Assembly (NCBI GenBank): GCA_008501655.1
Contig: QQUK01000056.1
Coordinates: 1 to 8,752, forward strand
DNA length: 8,752 nt
Direction: 5' to 3'
DNA from: Calditrichota bacterium
Lineage (GTDB): Bacteria > Zixibacteria > MSB-5A5 > GN15 > FEB-12
Shown: positions 1-7,000 of the stretch, piece after piece
Position numbering within the stretch: position 1 is the stretch's first letter
How the letters are laid out: the number at the start of each line of letters is the position of its first letter
Notes under the pieces: model-generated
Seen by the model: only the letters and a program-made list of their open reading frames with translations
What the model was told of the DNA's origin: nothing
The model's database searches: none
Program-made: the position numbers and the translations under genes

Positions 1-1
1 A

Positions 2-1072
2 AAGAGGCGTAAAAGCCGGGTCGTTAAAGTCCGCGATGTTTTAATCGGCGGCGGTTTTCCGGTTGCAGTACAATCAATGACAACCGCTGATACCCGTGAT
101 GTCGATGCAACGGTAACTCAGATAAATCAGCTTTTTGACTCCGGCTGTGATGTCGTCCGCATTTCGGTATTAAACCATCAGGCGGGAGATTGTCTCAAAA
201 AAATCCGCTCGCAGGTTAACAAAGCCCGTCCGATTGTAGCAGATATTCACTTTCAATATAAACTTGCGCTCAAAGCTATCGAAGCCGGGTTTGATAAAAT
301 CCGGATTAATCCGGGGAATATCGGCGCTGAATGGAAAGTCCGCGAAGTTACTTCAGCTGCCAAAGATAACGGTGTCCCGATCCGTATTGGGGTGAACTCA
401 GGTTCTCTGCCGGAAGATGTTCTGGAGAAATTCGGGCATGATTCCCCCGAAGCGTTTGCTGAAGCTGCGATGCGTGAGGTAGCGATTCTTGAGGATATGA
501 ATTTCGAAGATATTATTATTTCGGTTAAATCGACCAATACGCAGACTGCATTCTGGGCGTATCATATGGTTGCTCAGCGATGTGACTATCCGCTGCATAT
601 AGGAATCACCGAATCTGGAACTCTGCAGACCGGAACAATTAAATCATCGGTCGGACTCGGAGCACTTTTAATGACCGGTATTGGTGATACGATTCGTGTT
701 TCCCTTTCGGCGGACCCGATTCATGAAGCTCCGGTTGCGCATAAAATTCTGAAATCAGCCAACATGAAACCGGATGGACTTGAAGTGATTGCCTGCCCGA
801 CTTGCGGAAGATGTCAGATTGATATGATTCCATTGGCGGAATCTATCGAACAGCGGACGAAACATATCAAAGCACCCCTCAAAGTAGCAGTGATGGGTTG
901 TGCTGTAAATGGTCCCGGTGAAGCAAAAGCTGCCGATATCGGAATCGCCGGTGGGAACGGTCAGGGAATGCTGATTAAAAAGGGTGAAGTTGTCGCACGT
1001 TTTAAAGAGGAAGAACTTGAAGAGAAACTGCTCGCTGAAATCGAAGCGATGACCGGCGAGAAGATAGAGTAG
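2..1072 (+). CDS. ispG: 4-hydroxy-3-methylbut-2-enyl diphosphate synthase (IspG/GcpE), 5'-truncated by window
   Basis: IspG is the iron-sulfur enzyme of the MEP isoprenoid pathway that reductively opens methylerythritol cyclodiphosphate to HMBPP in the cytosol. The reading frame is open from base 2, and the residues before the first in-frame ATG (base 77) already match the family: RRKSRVVKV, then GGGFPVAVQSM. The true start therefore lies upstream, and an ATG-77 call would be too short. Family blocks seen include VADIHF, KIRINPGNIG, IRIGVNSGS, HIGITESG and GIGDTIRVSL. The 4Fe-4S ligands are present as CPTC (Cys codons at 794 and 803) and GCAVNGPGEA (Cys codon at 899), with the conserved Glu at 920. 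The length after the truncation fits the short bacterial form, without the large insert domain of plant enzymes. A terminator follows, so the gene probably ends its transcription unit. Confidence 0.96.
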   Translation, partial: KRRKSRVVKVRDVLIGGGFPVAVQSMTTADTRDVDATVTQINQLFDSGCDVVRISVLNHQAGDCLKKIRSQVNKARPIVADIHFQYKLALKAIEAGFDKIRINPGNIGAEWKVREVTSAAKDNGVPIRIGVNSGSLPEDVLEKFGHDSPEAFAEAAMREVAILEDMNFEDIIISVKSTNTQTAFWAYHMVAQRCDYPLHIGITESGTLQTGTIKSSVGLGALLMTGIGDTIRVSLSADPIHEAPVAHKILKSANMKPDGLEVIACPTCGRCQIDMIPLAESIEQRTKHIKAPLKVAVMGCAVNGPGEAKAADIGIAGGNGQGMLIKKGEVVARFKEEELEEKLLAEIEAMTGEKIE

Positions 1073-1097
1073 AAAATTATTACATTAATTAGATAAT

Positions 1098-1125
1098 AAG
1101 GAGCAGATTTATCTGTTCCTTTTTT
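1098..1125 (+). terminator. Intrinsic terminator after ispG
   Basis: A 10-bp stem (1098-1107 paired with 1112-1121, one G-U pair) closes a 4-base loop TTTA and runs into a T-tract ending at 1125. It lies 26 bases after the ispG stop, the usual place for a Rho-independent terminator. Confidence 0.8.
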
Positions 1126-1130
1126 ATGTC

Positions 1131-1177
1131 TGTCAGGTGTCAGGTCACAATTCACCAAGGCGAATCAGGACCTGCCA
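1131..1177. repeat. Imperfect hairpin repeat with tandem TGTCAGG
   Basis: TGTCAGG occurs twice in tandem (1131-1137 and 1138-1144). The second copy begins an imperfect stem: TGTCAGGTC (1138-1146) against GACCTGCCA (1169-1177), 8 of 9 paired, with an inner ATTC/GAAT pair. It shares the TGTCAGG arm with the two perfect hairpins downstream and may be a diverged member of the same family. No reading frame is supported here. Confidence 0.5.
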
Positions 1178-1192
1178 CAACAGCTATAAATA

Positions 1193-1219
1193 TGTCAGGA
1201 AGGGGTTCCTGACAGCGCA
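1193..1219. repeat. Hairpin repeat, copy 1 (TGTCAGGAA-4-TTCCTGACA)
   Basis: A perfect 9-bp stem (1193-1201 with 1206-1214) has a GGGG loop and is followed by GCGCA. The copy at 1327-1353 differs at one base only, in the loop. This is a REP-like intergenic palindrome. There is no T-run after it, so it is unlikely to be a simple terminator. Confidence 0.75.
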
Positions 1220-1233
1220 TAAATCATAAAAGA

Positions 1234-1284
1234 TCGTCATTTCGAGTTGAGGAAACCGATAGGTTTTCCAGACGTGGTAATCTC
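1234..1284. repeat. Dispersed intergenic repeat resembling TCGTCATT-CGAG...AATCTC elements
   Basis: The stretch begins TCGTCATTTCGAG and ends GGTAATCTC, with a small imperfect stem in the middle (GGAAACC near 1251, GGTTTTCC near 1262). Its two ends resemble a widespread bacterial intergenic repeat that begins CGTCATTGCGAG and ends GCAATCTC. The assignment rests on remembered end motifs only. Confidence 0.45.
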
Positions 1285-1300
1285 ATCAATTGAATAGAAA

Positions 1301-1318
1301 CCCACCCCAAGGGGTGGG
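1301..1318. repeat. GC-rich perfect palindrome CCCACCCC-AA-GGGGTGGG
   Basis: An 8-bp perfect stem (1301-1308 with 1311-1318) has a 2-base centre, strikingly GC-rich against its AT-rich surroundings. The right arm plus CT (GGGGTGGGCT, 1311-1320) recurs as a direct repeat at 1357-1366, on the far side of hairpin copy 2. Confidence 0.6.
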
Positions 1319-1326
1319 CTACCTGA

Positions 1327-1353
1327 TGTCAGGAATGGGTTCCTGACAGCGCA
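1327..1353. repeat. Hairpin repeat, copy 2 (TGTCAGGAA-4-TTCCTGACA)
   Basis: The 9-bp stem (1327-1335 with 1340-1348) has a TGGG loop and the same GCGCA tail as copy 1, giving 26 of 27 identical bases at a 134-base offset. It lies between two direct copies of GGGGTGGGCT, as if it had been inserted into or copied together with that element. Confidence 0.75.
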
Positions 1354-1397
1354 AGAGGGGTGGGCTGCTCAGAAAAAAATAATTTACAATTCCAATC

Positions 1398-1426
1398 TTT
1401 ACATCGTCTTTTCAAAGAAGTATGTT
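1398..1426 (+). promoter_or_regulatory. Candidate sigma-70-like promoter for the omptin-like gene
   Basis: TTTACA (1398-1403) and TATGTT (1421-1426) are 17 bases apart, matching the -35 and -10 consensus at 5 and 4 of 6 positions. Transcription would then start near 1433, downstream of the ATG at 1422 but upstream of the GAGG and ATG-1455, which agrees with the start chosen for the gene. The match is weak, and promoter rules for this lineage are unknown. Confidence 0.3.
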
Positions 1427-1454
1427 TATAAAAATCAGACATATGAGGCTCAAA

Positions 1455-2480
1455 ATGAAAAAAACTTTCATACTTTTTGCAATATCGCTTTTTGTTATAT
1501 CCACAGCATCCGCTAAAATCAAATTTTCAGCAGCACCTGAGATTTCTCTTTTAAACGGAGAAACGGAATATGAACTTGATATTAATTTTTCTTATATAGA
1601 TACATCGGTTTCTCCAAATGTCGGTGTTACCTACCGATTGACATCGCTTCTTGAATTCCCTCTGGATGTTGTTGTAGGTGGGTTTACTTTTCAATTAGCT
1701 CCCGAGGAAGACCTTTCAAAGTGGACTATTCATGGCGGGGTGTTTACTTCGTTTACCGACCCGGGTGGAAAGATGTTTGATACTGACTGGGAAGGAGCAT
1801 CTCCATATTATGATTACACAAAATGGAGTTATACTGAATCCGATGCTGAAATGAGCATGACCCTGCTTGATTTAGACTTCACTTTCAGACTGGCGCAAAA
1901 TGAAAAAGTGACCCTCTCAGCTTTACTTGGCGGGCGTTACCAGAAGATTAAACAGGATGTGATTGGTCTTGGCGGGTGGCAAATAGCTTATGATGATACG
2001 CTTTATTATAGTAACCCTAATAATCTTATCACTATCAATGAAGAAAATTATAAAAATATGAGAGTCGGCTATTATGAAGTTACATATAAACATTTTAAAT
2101 TCGGTCTGTTAACCGAGTATCGTTTTAGTCCTAAATTAACCGGTAAACTGAAAACAGTTTTTTCGCCGTTAAGATTTGATGATTATGATGACCATATCCT
2201 GCGATTCAAAGAATCAACAGCTGACGGTGACGGGAACTCTTTTATCGGTGATTTCCAGTTACGATATAATATCAATAGAGCAGATATAAAAGATAAGCTG
2301 TTTGTAGAACTCGGCGCTTCTTTTGTCAAACTCAAAGCTACCGGACCTCAGACTCAATCATGGTATGGTGATGATGGCGCCACACCGGAAGATGATACCG
2401 GGGAAATGATCAGCGGCATTCCGCATACAGTCCGGTCGACACAGACTAAAATCAATTTCAGATTGGGATTGTATTTTTAA
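1455..2480 (+). CDS. Divergent omptin-family outer-membrane aspartyl protease
   Basis: This is a predicted secreted beta-barrel of 341 residues. It opens with a signal peptide (MKKTFILFAISLFVISTASA, cleavage after residue 20) and ends in LGLYF, the terminal-Phe signal used for barrel insertion. Omptins are outer-membrane proteases cleaving at basic residues. OmpT uses the pairs Asp83/Asp85 and Asp210/His212. The matching blocks here are GGKMFDTDW (Asp109, Asp111; OmpT has GGNMVDQDW) and DDYDDH (Asp245, His247; OmpT has DNDEH). GGRYQKIK...LGGW parallels the omptin AGYQESR...GG block, and KWSYTES parallels WTDES. The frame extends to an ATG at 1422, but GAGG at 1445-1448 sits 6 bases before ATG-1455 and the signal peptide starts there. 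The family call comes from motif order by eye. The barrel is certain; protease activity is inferred. Confidence 0.72.
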   Translation: MKKTFILFAISLFVISTASAKIKFSAAPEISLLNGETEYELDINFSYIDTSVSPNVGVTYRLTSLLEFPLDVVVGGFTFQLAPEEDLSKWTIHGGVFTSFTDPGGKMFDTDWEGASPYYDYTKWSYTESDAEMSMTLLDLDFTFRLAQNEKVTLSALLGGRYQKIKQDVIGLGGWQIAYDDTLYYSNPNNLITINEENYKNMRVGYYEVTYKHFKFGLLTEYRFSPKLTGKLKTVFSPLRFDDYDDHILRFKESTADGDGNSFIGDFQLRYNINRADIKDKLFVELGASFVKLKATGPQTQSWYGDDGATPEDDTGEMISGIPHTVRSTQTKINFRLGLYF

Positions 2481-2482
2481 AA

Positions 2483-2788
2483 GTGGAAACTTTTACAGAG
2501 AAAGTTATACAAATTATCAAAAATATCCCGAAAGGGAAAGTCGCTTCATACGGCCAAATTGCCACTCTTGCCGGGTCACCGCGGGCTGCCCGTCAGGTTG
2601 TCCGGATTCTGCATTCATCATCGAAAAAACATAATCTTCCCTGGCACCGGGTTCTCAATTCTCAGGGTAATATCGCTCTGAAGAAAAATGAGGGATTTGA
2701 AGTTCAAAAAGGACTTTTAGAAAATGAAAAGGTAAAAGTCTCAGATTCGGGGAAAATAGACCTGGAAAAATATCTCTGGACTGGTTAA
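2483..2788 (+). CDS. Alkyltransferase-like (ATL) DNA-repair protein, MGMT DNA-binding fold without catalytic Cys
   Basis: The 101-residue protein equals the C-terminal DNA-binding domain of O6-alkylguanine-DNA alkyltransferases. It shows IPKGKVASYGQIA (Tyr23, the base-flipping Tyr), the helix-turn-helix with SPRAARQVV (Arg37 at the arginine-finger position), and LPWHRVLNSQG. In true alkyltransferases the last block reads PCHRV with a methyl-accepting Cys. Here residue 54 is Trp, as in ATL proteins such as E. coli YbaZ, which bind alkylated guanine and pass it to nucleotide excision repair. The start is GTG, two bases after the omptin-like stop and without a clear Shine-Dalgarno, so translation may be coupled. 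Starting later would cut into the domain. The C-terminus (residues 68-101) is the variable tail. Confidence 0.88.
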   Translation: METFTEKVIQIIKNIPKGKVASYGQIATLAGSPRAARQVVRILHSSSKKHNLPWHRVLNSQGNIALKKNEGFEVQKGLLENEKVKVSDSGKIDLEKYLWTG

Positions 2789-2964
2789 GCTGTTTCGTAA
2801 GTTGAAGTGCAGTAATTAGATGCGAGGAGGGAAGGGCAGTCTCACAAATTGTATTAATTCTCTTGACAATTTCTGAAAATATATGACCTTTATCCGCCGA
2901 TAAGAATATAAGTATTACGGCTGTACTACTAAAACGATAATTGAAAATGGAAGTATATAATATA

Positions 2965-3516
2965 ATGAAGTACTTTATTACACTCTGCTTGTTTTTACTG
3001 ATTGGATGTTCGCACAACGATTCCGGTGTTTCGGACAAATCAACCGAGTCAGATTCTATCGTATTACCTGATTCTGAAGTTCGGACTGCTGAGATATTTG
3101 TCTATGAAAAAGGGGACGTCAAGGCTGAGATTAAAGCTGATAAAATCCTGAAATTCGATAAAATCGACTCAACCCAGGCATATGTCCTTGATATCAATAT
3201 CCTTGATACACTTGGTACTGTTTCGACTAATATCGTCGGTGATTCAGGGGTTATCCGGGAAGCTGAAGGTATTTTACATATTTACAGCAATGTCGTTGTA
3301 TTTACTTCCGATTCAACAAAACTTGAAACAGAATATCTCTGGTGGGATTCAAATACGAACAGAATCAAATCCGACCAGTTTGTCAGAATCACCAAGCATA
3401 ATGATGTCATTACCGGTTATGGTCTTGATGCTGATAATGAACTGAACTCGATTAAAATCCTCAATCAGGTCTCCGGCGAAGTAAATGACGCTGAAAAACT
3501 TGAATCTGATAAATAA
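2965..3516 (+). CDS. lptC: LptC-like LPS-export lipoprotein
   Basis: LptC is the inner-membrane-anchored periplasmic link that takes lipopolysaccharide from LptB2FG and hands it to LptA. From ATG-2965 the protein has 183 residues with a lipoprotein signal ending LLIGC (lipid-modified Cys15). Many LptC proteins have a membrane helix instead, but lipoprotein versions are common outside Proteobacteria. The family's beta-jellyroll blocks follow in order: VYEKGDVKAEIKADK, LHIYSNVVV, LETEYLWWD (120-128), IKSDQFVRI and GYGLDAD. The frame runs up to TTG-2941 and ATG-2947, but only ATG-2965 gives a compact signal peptide. GGAAG at 2949-2953 lies 11 bases ahead, a long gap, so the start is not certain. 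The usual partners lptA and lptB are not next to it, since a BlaI-type regulator follows. Confidence 0.85.
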   Translation: MKYFITLCLFLLIGCSHNDSGVSDKSTESDSIVLPDSEVRTAEIFVYEKGDVKAEIKADKILKFDKIDSTQAYVLDINILDTLGTVSTNIVGDSGVIREAEGILHIYSNVVVFTSDSTKLETEYLWWDSNTNRIKSDQFVRITKHNDVITGYGLDADNELNSIKILNQVSGEVNDAEKLESDK

Positions 3517-3549
3517 TACCAGAAAAATCCTTCAAAAATTTATATCGTA

Positions 3550-3570
3550 TCTCTTTGTTAAACAAAGGGA
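3550..3570 (+). terminator. Possible terminator after lptC
   Basis: A 9-bp stem (3550-3558 with 3562-3570, one G-U pair) closes a 3-base loop 34 bases after the lptC stop. The following sequence is AT-rich with TTTTATTTT from 3576 rather than an immediate T-run, so it may be a weak terminator. It separates lptC from the regulator gene. Confidence 0.5.
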
Positions 3571-3585
3571 TATGATTTTATTTTA

Positions 3586-3605
3586 TACTAACTAATTAAT
3601 TAGTA
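3586..3605. promoter_or_regulatory. Candidate operator: palindrome upstream of the BlaI-type gene
   Basis: ACTAATTAATTAGT (3591-3604) is a perfect 14-base palindrome, 80 bases before the repressor start. It overlaps a TACTA (3586-3590) and TAGTA (3601-3605) inverted pair. BlaI/MecI repressors typically bind dyads built on TAC(A/T)-type arms in their own promoter and repress themselves. I infer this is the autoregulatory site. No convincing -35/-10 pair could be fixed around it. A 6-bp hairpin (3649-3654 with 3659-3664) lies between it and the ribosome binding site. Confidence 0.45.
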
Positions 3606-3683
3606 GAACTTTTTAAAATATTTACGTATACCATATTAAGCAGACAATTCTTAATTCTTTAAGAGATAAATAAAGGTCGCACT

Positions 3684-4064
3684 ATGGCACGTAAACAAAC
3701 TCCTACATTGACTGAAGCTGAGCTTCGTCTTATGAAAGTTCTCTGGGACGTCAAAGAGGCAACGGTTACTGAGGTTATGGAGCAGCTTCCGAAAGATTTA
3801 CATCTTGCTTATAACTCAGTATTGACAACGCTTCGGATTTTAGAAACAAAAGGATATCTTTCTCACAAAAAATCAGGCCGGGCACATATTTACTATCCGC
3901 TTGTCACCAAAAAGCAGACGAGGAATCATGTTGTCAAACATATGATGTCGAGTTTTTTCAATGATTCGCCGGAACTATTACTGTTGTCTCTATTTGACAA
4001 TGATGACTTAACAAAAGAAGATATCAACAAATTAAAAGAGATGATTAAGAAGGAAGGGGAGTAG
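3684..4064 (+). CDS. BlaI/MecI/CopY-family winged-helix transcriptional repressor
   Basis: The 126-residue size is typical of this family of dimeric repressors, which are inactivated when a partner M56 protease signals their cleavage. The winged helix spans about residues 8-72: LTEAELRLMKVLWD, TVTEVMEQL, the recognition helix AYNSVLTTLRILETKGYL, and the wing HKKSGRAHIYYPLV. The C-terminal dimerisation helices follow (80-124). The cleavage site of staphylococcal BlaI is Asn101-Phe102, and the aligned place here is Leu103-Phe104 in LLLLSLFDNDDL, so Phe is kept but Asn is not. AAAGG at 3672-3676 is 7 bases before the ATG. The M56 gene begins two bases after its stop, the standard blaI-blaR1 arrangement, which makes a functional pair very likely. 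Confidence 0.93.
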   Translation: MARKQTPTLTEAELRLMKVLWDVKEATVTEVMEQLPKDLHLAYNSVLTTLRILETKGYLSHKKSGRAHIYYPLVTKKQTRNHVVKHMMSSFFNDSPELLLLSLFDNDDLTKEDINKLKEMIKKEGE

Positions 4065-4066
4065 AG

Positions 4067-7000
4067 ATGGAGCGAGTATTTAACTGGTTGAGTTCATTCT
4101 CCTACACAACCCTGGAAATAGGGATAAACAGTATTGTAATCGGGCTCTTTTTGATTATACTTTTTGTAGTCTGCAGACGCTTCATGAAATACGGTTTGCC
4201 AAATTTACGATACATGACCCTCTGGACAATTCTTCTGGCAATTCTCATTATACCGATGTTCACTGTTTCCTACGGCAATGATTTTTTCAAATCGACAACC
4301 TCCCATTCCAGTTATAAGCCTGCAACTAAAATTCAGAATTATAATCCTCCGACAACGCGGGCTGTGAATTCAAAAAATAAAACGACTATTCAAACACCGG
4401 CAGCACCAGCAAAGACTGCAGGCGTAGAACTGACTCCAAAAACATTTACCGCCGATGATAAAGCAGAAACGAAAGTAGCTTCTATAAACTTTATGAAGCT
4501 GCTGCCTCTTTTGATCTTTTTAGGATACATTTCAGCCGTTTGTCTCCTCCTTTATAAAATCAGTCAGTCATATTTTTCAATTCGGGAAATCAAAAAATCA
4601 GCAAAACTTATGAACCGGTTTCATCCATTTGATAAAGCTGTAAAAGAACTCGGGCTGAAACGAAATGTTCGTTTTGGAATTTCACCCGATACATCAATTC
4701 CCATCGCAGCCGGTTTTTTAAATCCGATGATACTGCTTCCGGAAAACCTGATGGAAGAACTAACCGAAGATGAACTGCATATTGTTCTTCTGCATGAGTT
4801 AGCACATTTAAAACGATGGGATGATTATTCCAAGCTTGGGCAGAAATGTATCGAATCACTCTGGTTTTTCCACCCGGTTGTAAAGTGGATTGTCAATCAG
4901 ATTGATCTCGAACGGGAGATTGCTGTCGACGACCTGGTTATCAAAAAAACCGGTTCAGCCGACCGTTACGCAGAGTGTTTGACGAGACTTATGCAGTTGA
5001 CTACCGGGACGGGTACTTCGTTGATTCCCGGAGTCTATTCGGATAAAAAACAGATTTTCAAACGGTTTGAGGAAATACTTATGAACAAAAGAAAAGATAA
5101 ACGAAAGCTTTCTCCGGTTAAAACCACCGGTATTCTGACCGTTGCCGCTGTGTTGGTTGTTGCGGTCCTGCAGATTACTCCGGTTATTGCTCTTCCGGGT
5201 ACACACATGACCTATCAGGAGATGCTTGATCATCTCGAACAGACGATATCGGACACAGAGCAGGCAAACGAGTTAACATCATCCTCAAATTCGACAGTCA
5301 CACCGGTAGCATCGGTGGTCTGGGAAGGGGATAATAATTCGAAGTCTCAGTCTGTTGCTTATGTAGTCTATCCAAGAACTCAGGCGTATGCACAAGCGAA
5401 CGCAATCGCTTTGGCAACATCTGTTAAGCAGGATACTGATTTAGATTTAGATTCTGATATTGATGTTGACCCTGATATAGATATTGATCCAGATATTGAT
5501 ATCGACCCGGACTTTGATTTTGATGTAGATCCTGACCTTGATGATATCTATGGGCTTCGCGACAGAGATGGATTTTTGCAAAGGATAGTTGATTGGTCGA
5601 ATGAATTTACAAGTAATTTTGGAACCGGGACATCAATTACTTCCGATGATGATGGAAGTGTCTCTGTCTATATTTCTGACCGGAGATATAAGTTAAAAGC
5701 GAAGTTTGCCGGTGAAATAGAGTTTACTGACAATGACCGGGCGGTAAAATCAATCTCAAAAGATGGTTTTATTGCAATCTATGAAAAAGATGGTTCCGAT
5801 GAACATGAGATTGATATTATCTCAGACAAAAACGGTGCGCTTGATATTGTGTATCTGGTTGATGATAATAAGCAGGAATTTGATGACGACGGCAAAAAAT
5901 GGTTTGCCGAAGTGTTAGAAAAATTGTATTACCGGACCGGCTTAAATTATAAAAAGAGAGTTGACCGGATTTTTTCTGAAGAAGGTGTTGATGGTGTCAT
6001 AGATGAGCTTGATAAAATTGAATCCGGTTATGTTATCCGTTTGTATATGACGGCTTTGTTAAACCATACTGACCTCACAGATAATGAATACGGTAAAGTT
6101 ATACAAATCGCCGGTGATAAAATAGAATCAGATTATGAAAAAGCTGAACTGCTCATTGGAATCTCTCAGTCGATAAAACATAATCCTGATTTGGTTGAAG
6201 ACTATGTTCAAGCAGTGGGTACTCTGGACTCTGATTATGAAACCAGAAGGGTTCTTTCAGAAATAAGTCTTGATAAAAACACTGATAAAAAAATCATTAA
6301 GAAAGTTTTAGAGATTTCCAAAAATATTGATTCTGATTACGAACGGGCTGAATTACTGATTGAAATAGCTGATGTCTGTTCTGACGATGAATCGCTTGCA
6401 GAATCGTATGTTGAAGCTCTTGCCGATATAGATTCAGATTACGAAAAAAGAAGAGTCTTTACCGCTCTTGGAAAACGATCGAAGTTAACCTCGGCATCTT
6501 TGAACGAACTGATTATACTGGCACAGGACTTAGATTCCGACTATGAAAAAGCGGAATTTCTGATTGACCTCTCTGAGATGTGTGAAAACGATCCGGAGGC
6601 TCAGATGCAGCTTTTAAAAGCTGTATCGACCCTTGACTCCGATTATGAAACCAACCGGGTACTGAGTAACAATAATTTTGATTGTGACTCACAGTCTGAA
6701 CTGGTTTTAGCAAAGCTTGATTTATTAACCAACATCTCCTCAGATTATGAGAAAGTACAGGGGTTGGTTGACCATGCTGAATGTGCATCGCATAACAATG
6801 TTGTCCGGGCTCGATATCTTTATGCTTTGAGAGAAATTGCTTCAGATTATGATAAAAAACGGGCTCTGATGGAAATTATTGATGAATCAGAAATAAATGA
6901 TGAAATGGTGATTGAGTATATAACTGCCTGCAGATTGATTTATTCAGATTATGACAAAGGTGAAGTATTAAAAGAACTTGCTGAATATGTTAGAGGAAAA

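Noticed and set aside
1422..1454. Upstream ATG extension of the omptin-like gene
   Set aside because: It would add 11 residues, several of them charged, ahead of a standard signal peptide. It lacks a good Shine-Dalgarno and overlaps the candidate -10, whereas GAGG is well placed for ATG-1455.
1073..1454. CRISPR array in the repeat-rich intergenic region
   Set aside because: The two 27-base units are only two copies 134 bases apart, with unequal other repeats between them and no regular spacers or cas genes.
1073..1454. Small protein-coding gene in the gap after ispG
   Set aside because: No open frame with a start, a ribosome binding site and a plausible protein was seen on either strand. 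The content is terminator, palindromes and the likely promoter.
2863..2868. Perfect TTGACA -35 hexamer upstream of lptC
   Set aside because: No TATAAT-like hexamer lies 16-18 bases downstream. The nearest candidates give spacers of 11-13 or 19-20 bases, so I do not call a promoter.
2655..3038. 127-codon minus-strand open frame across the ATL/lptC gap
   Set aside because: It overlaps the 3' half of the ATL gene and the start of lptC in antisense, has no recognisable domain and a residue mix typical of a shadow frame. Both overlapped genes have clear family matches.
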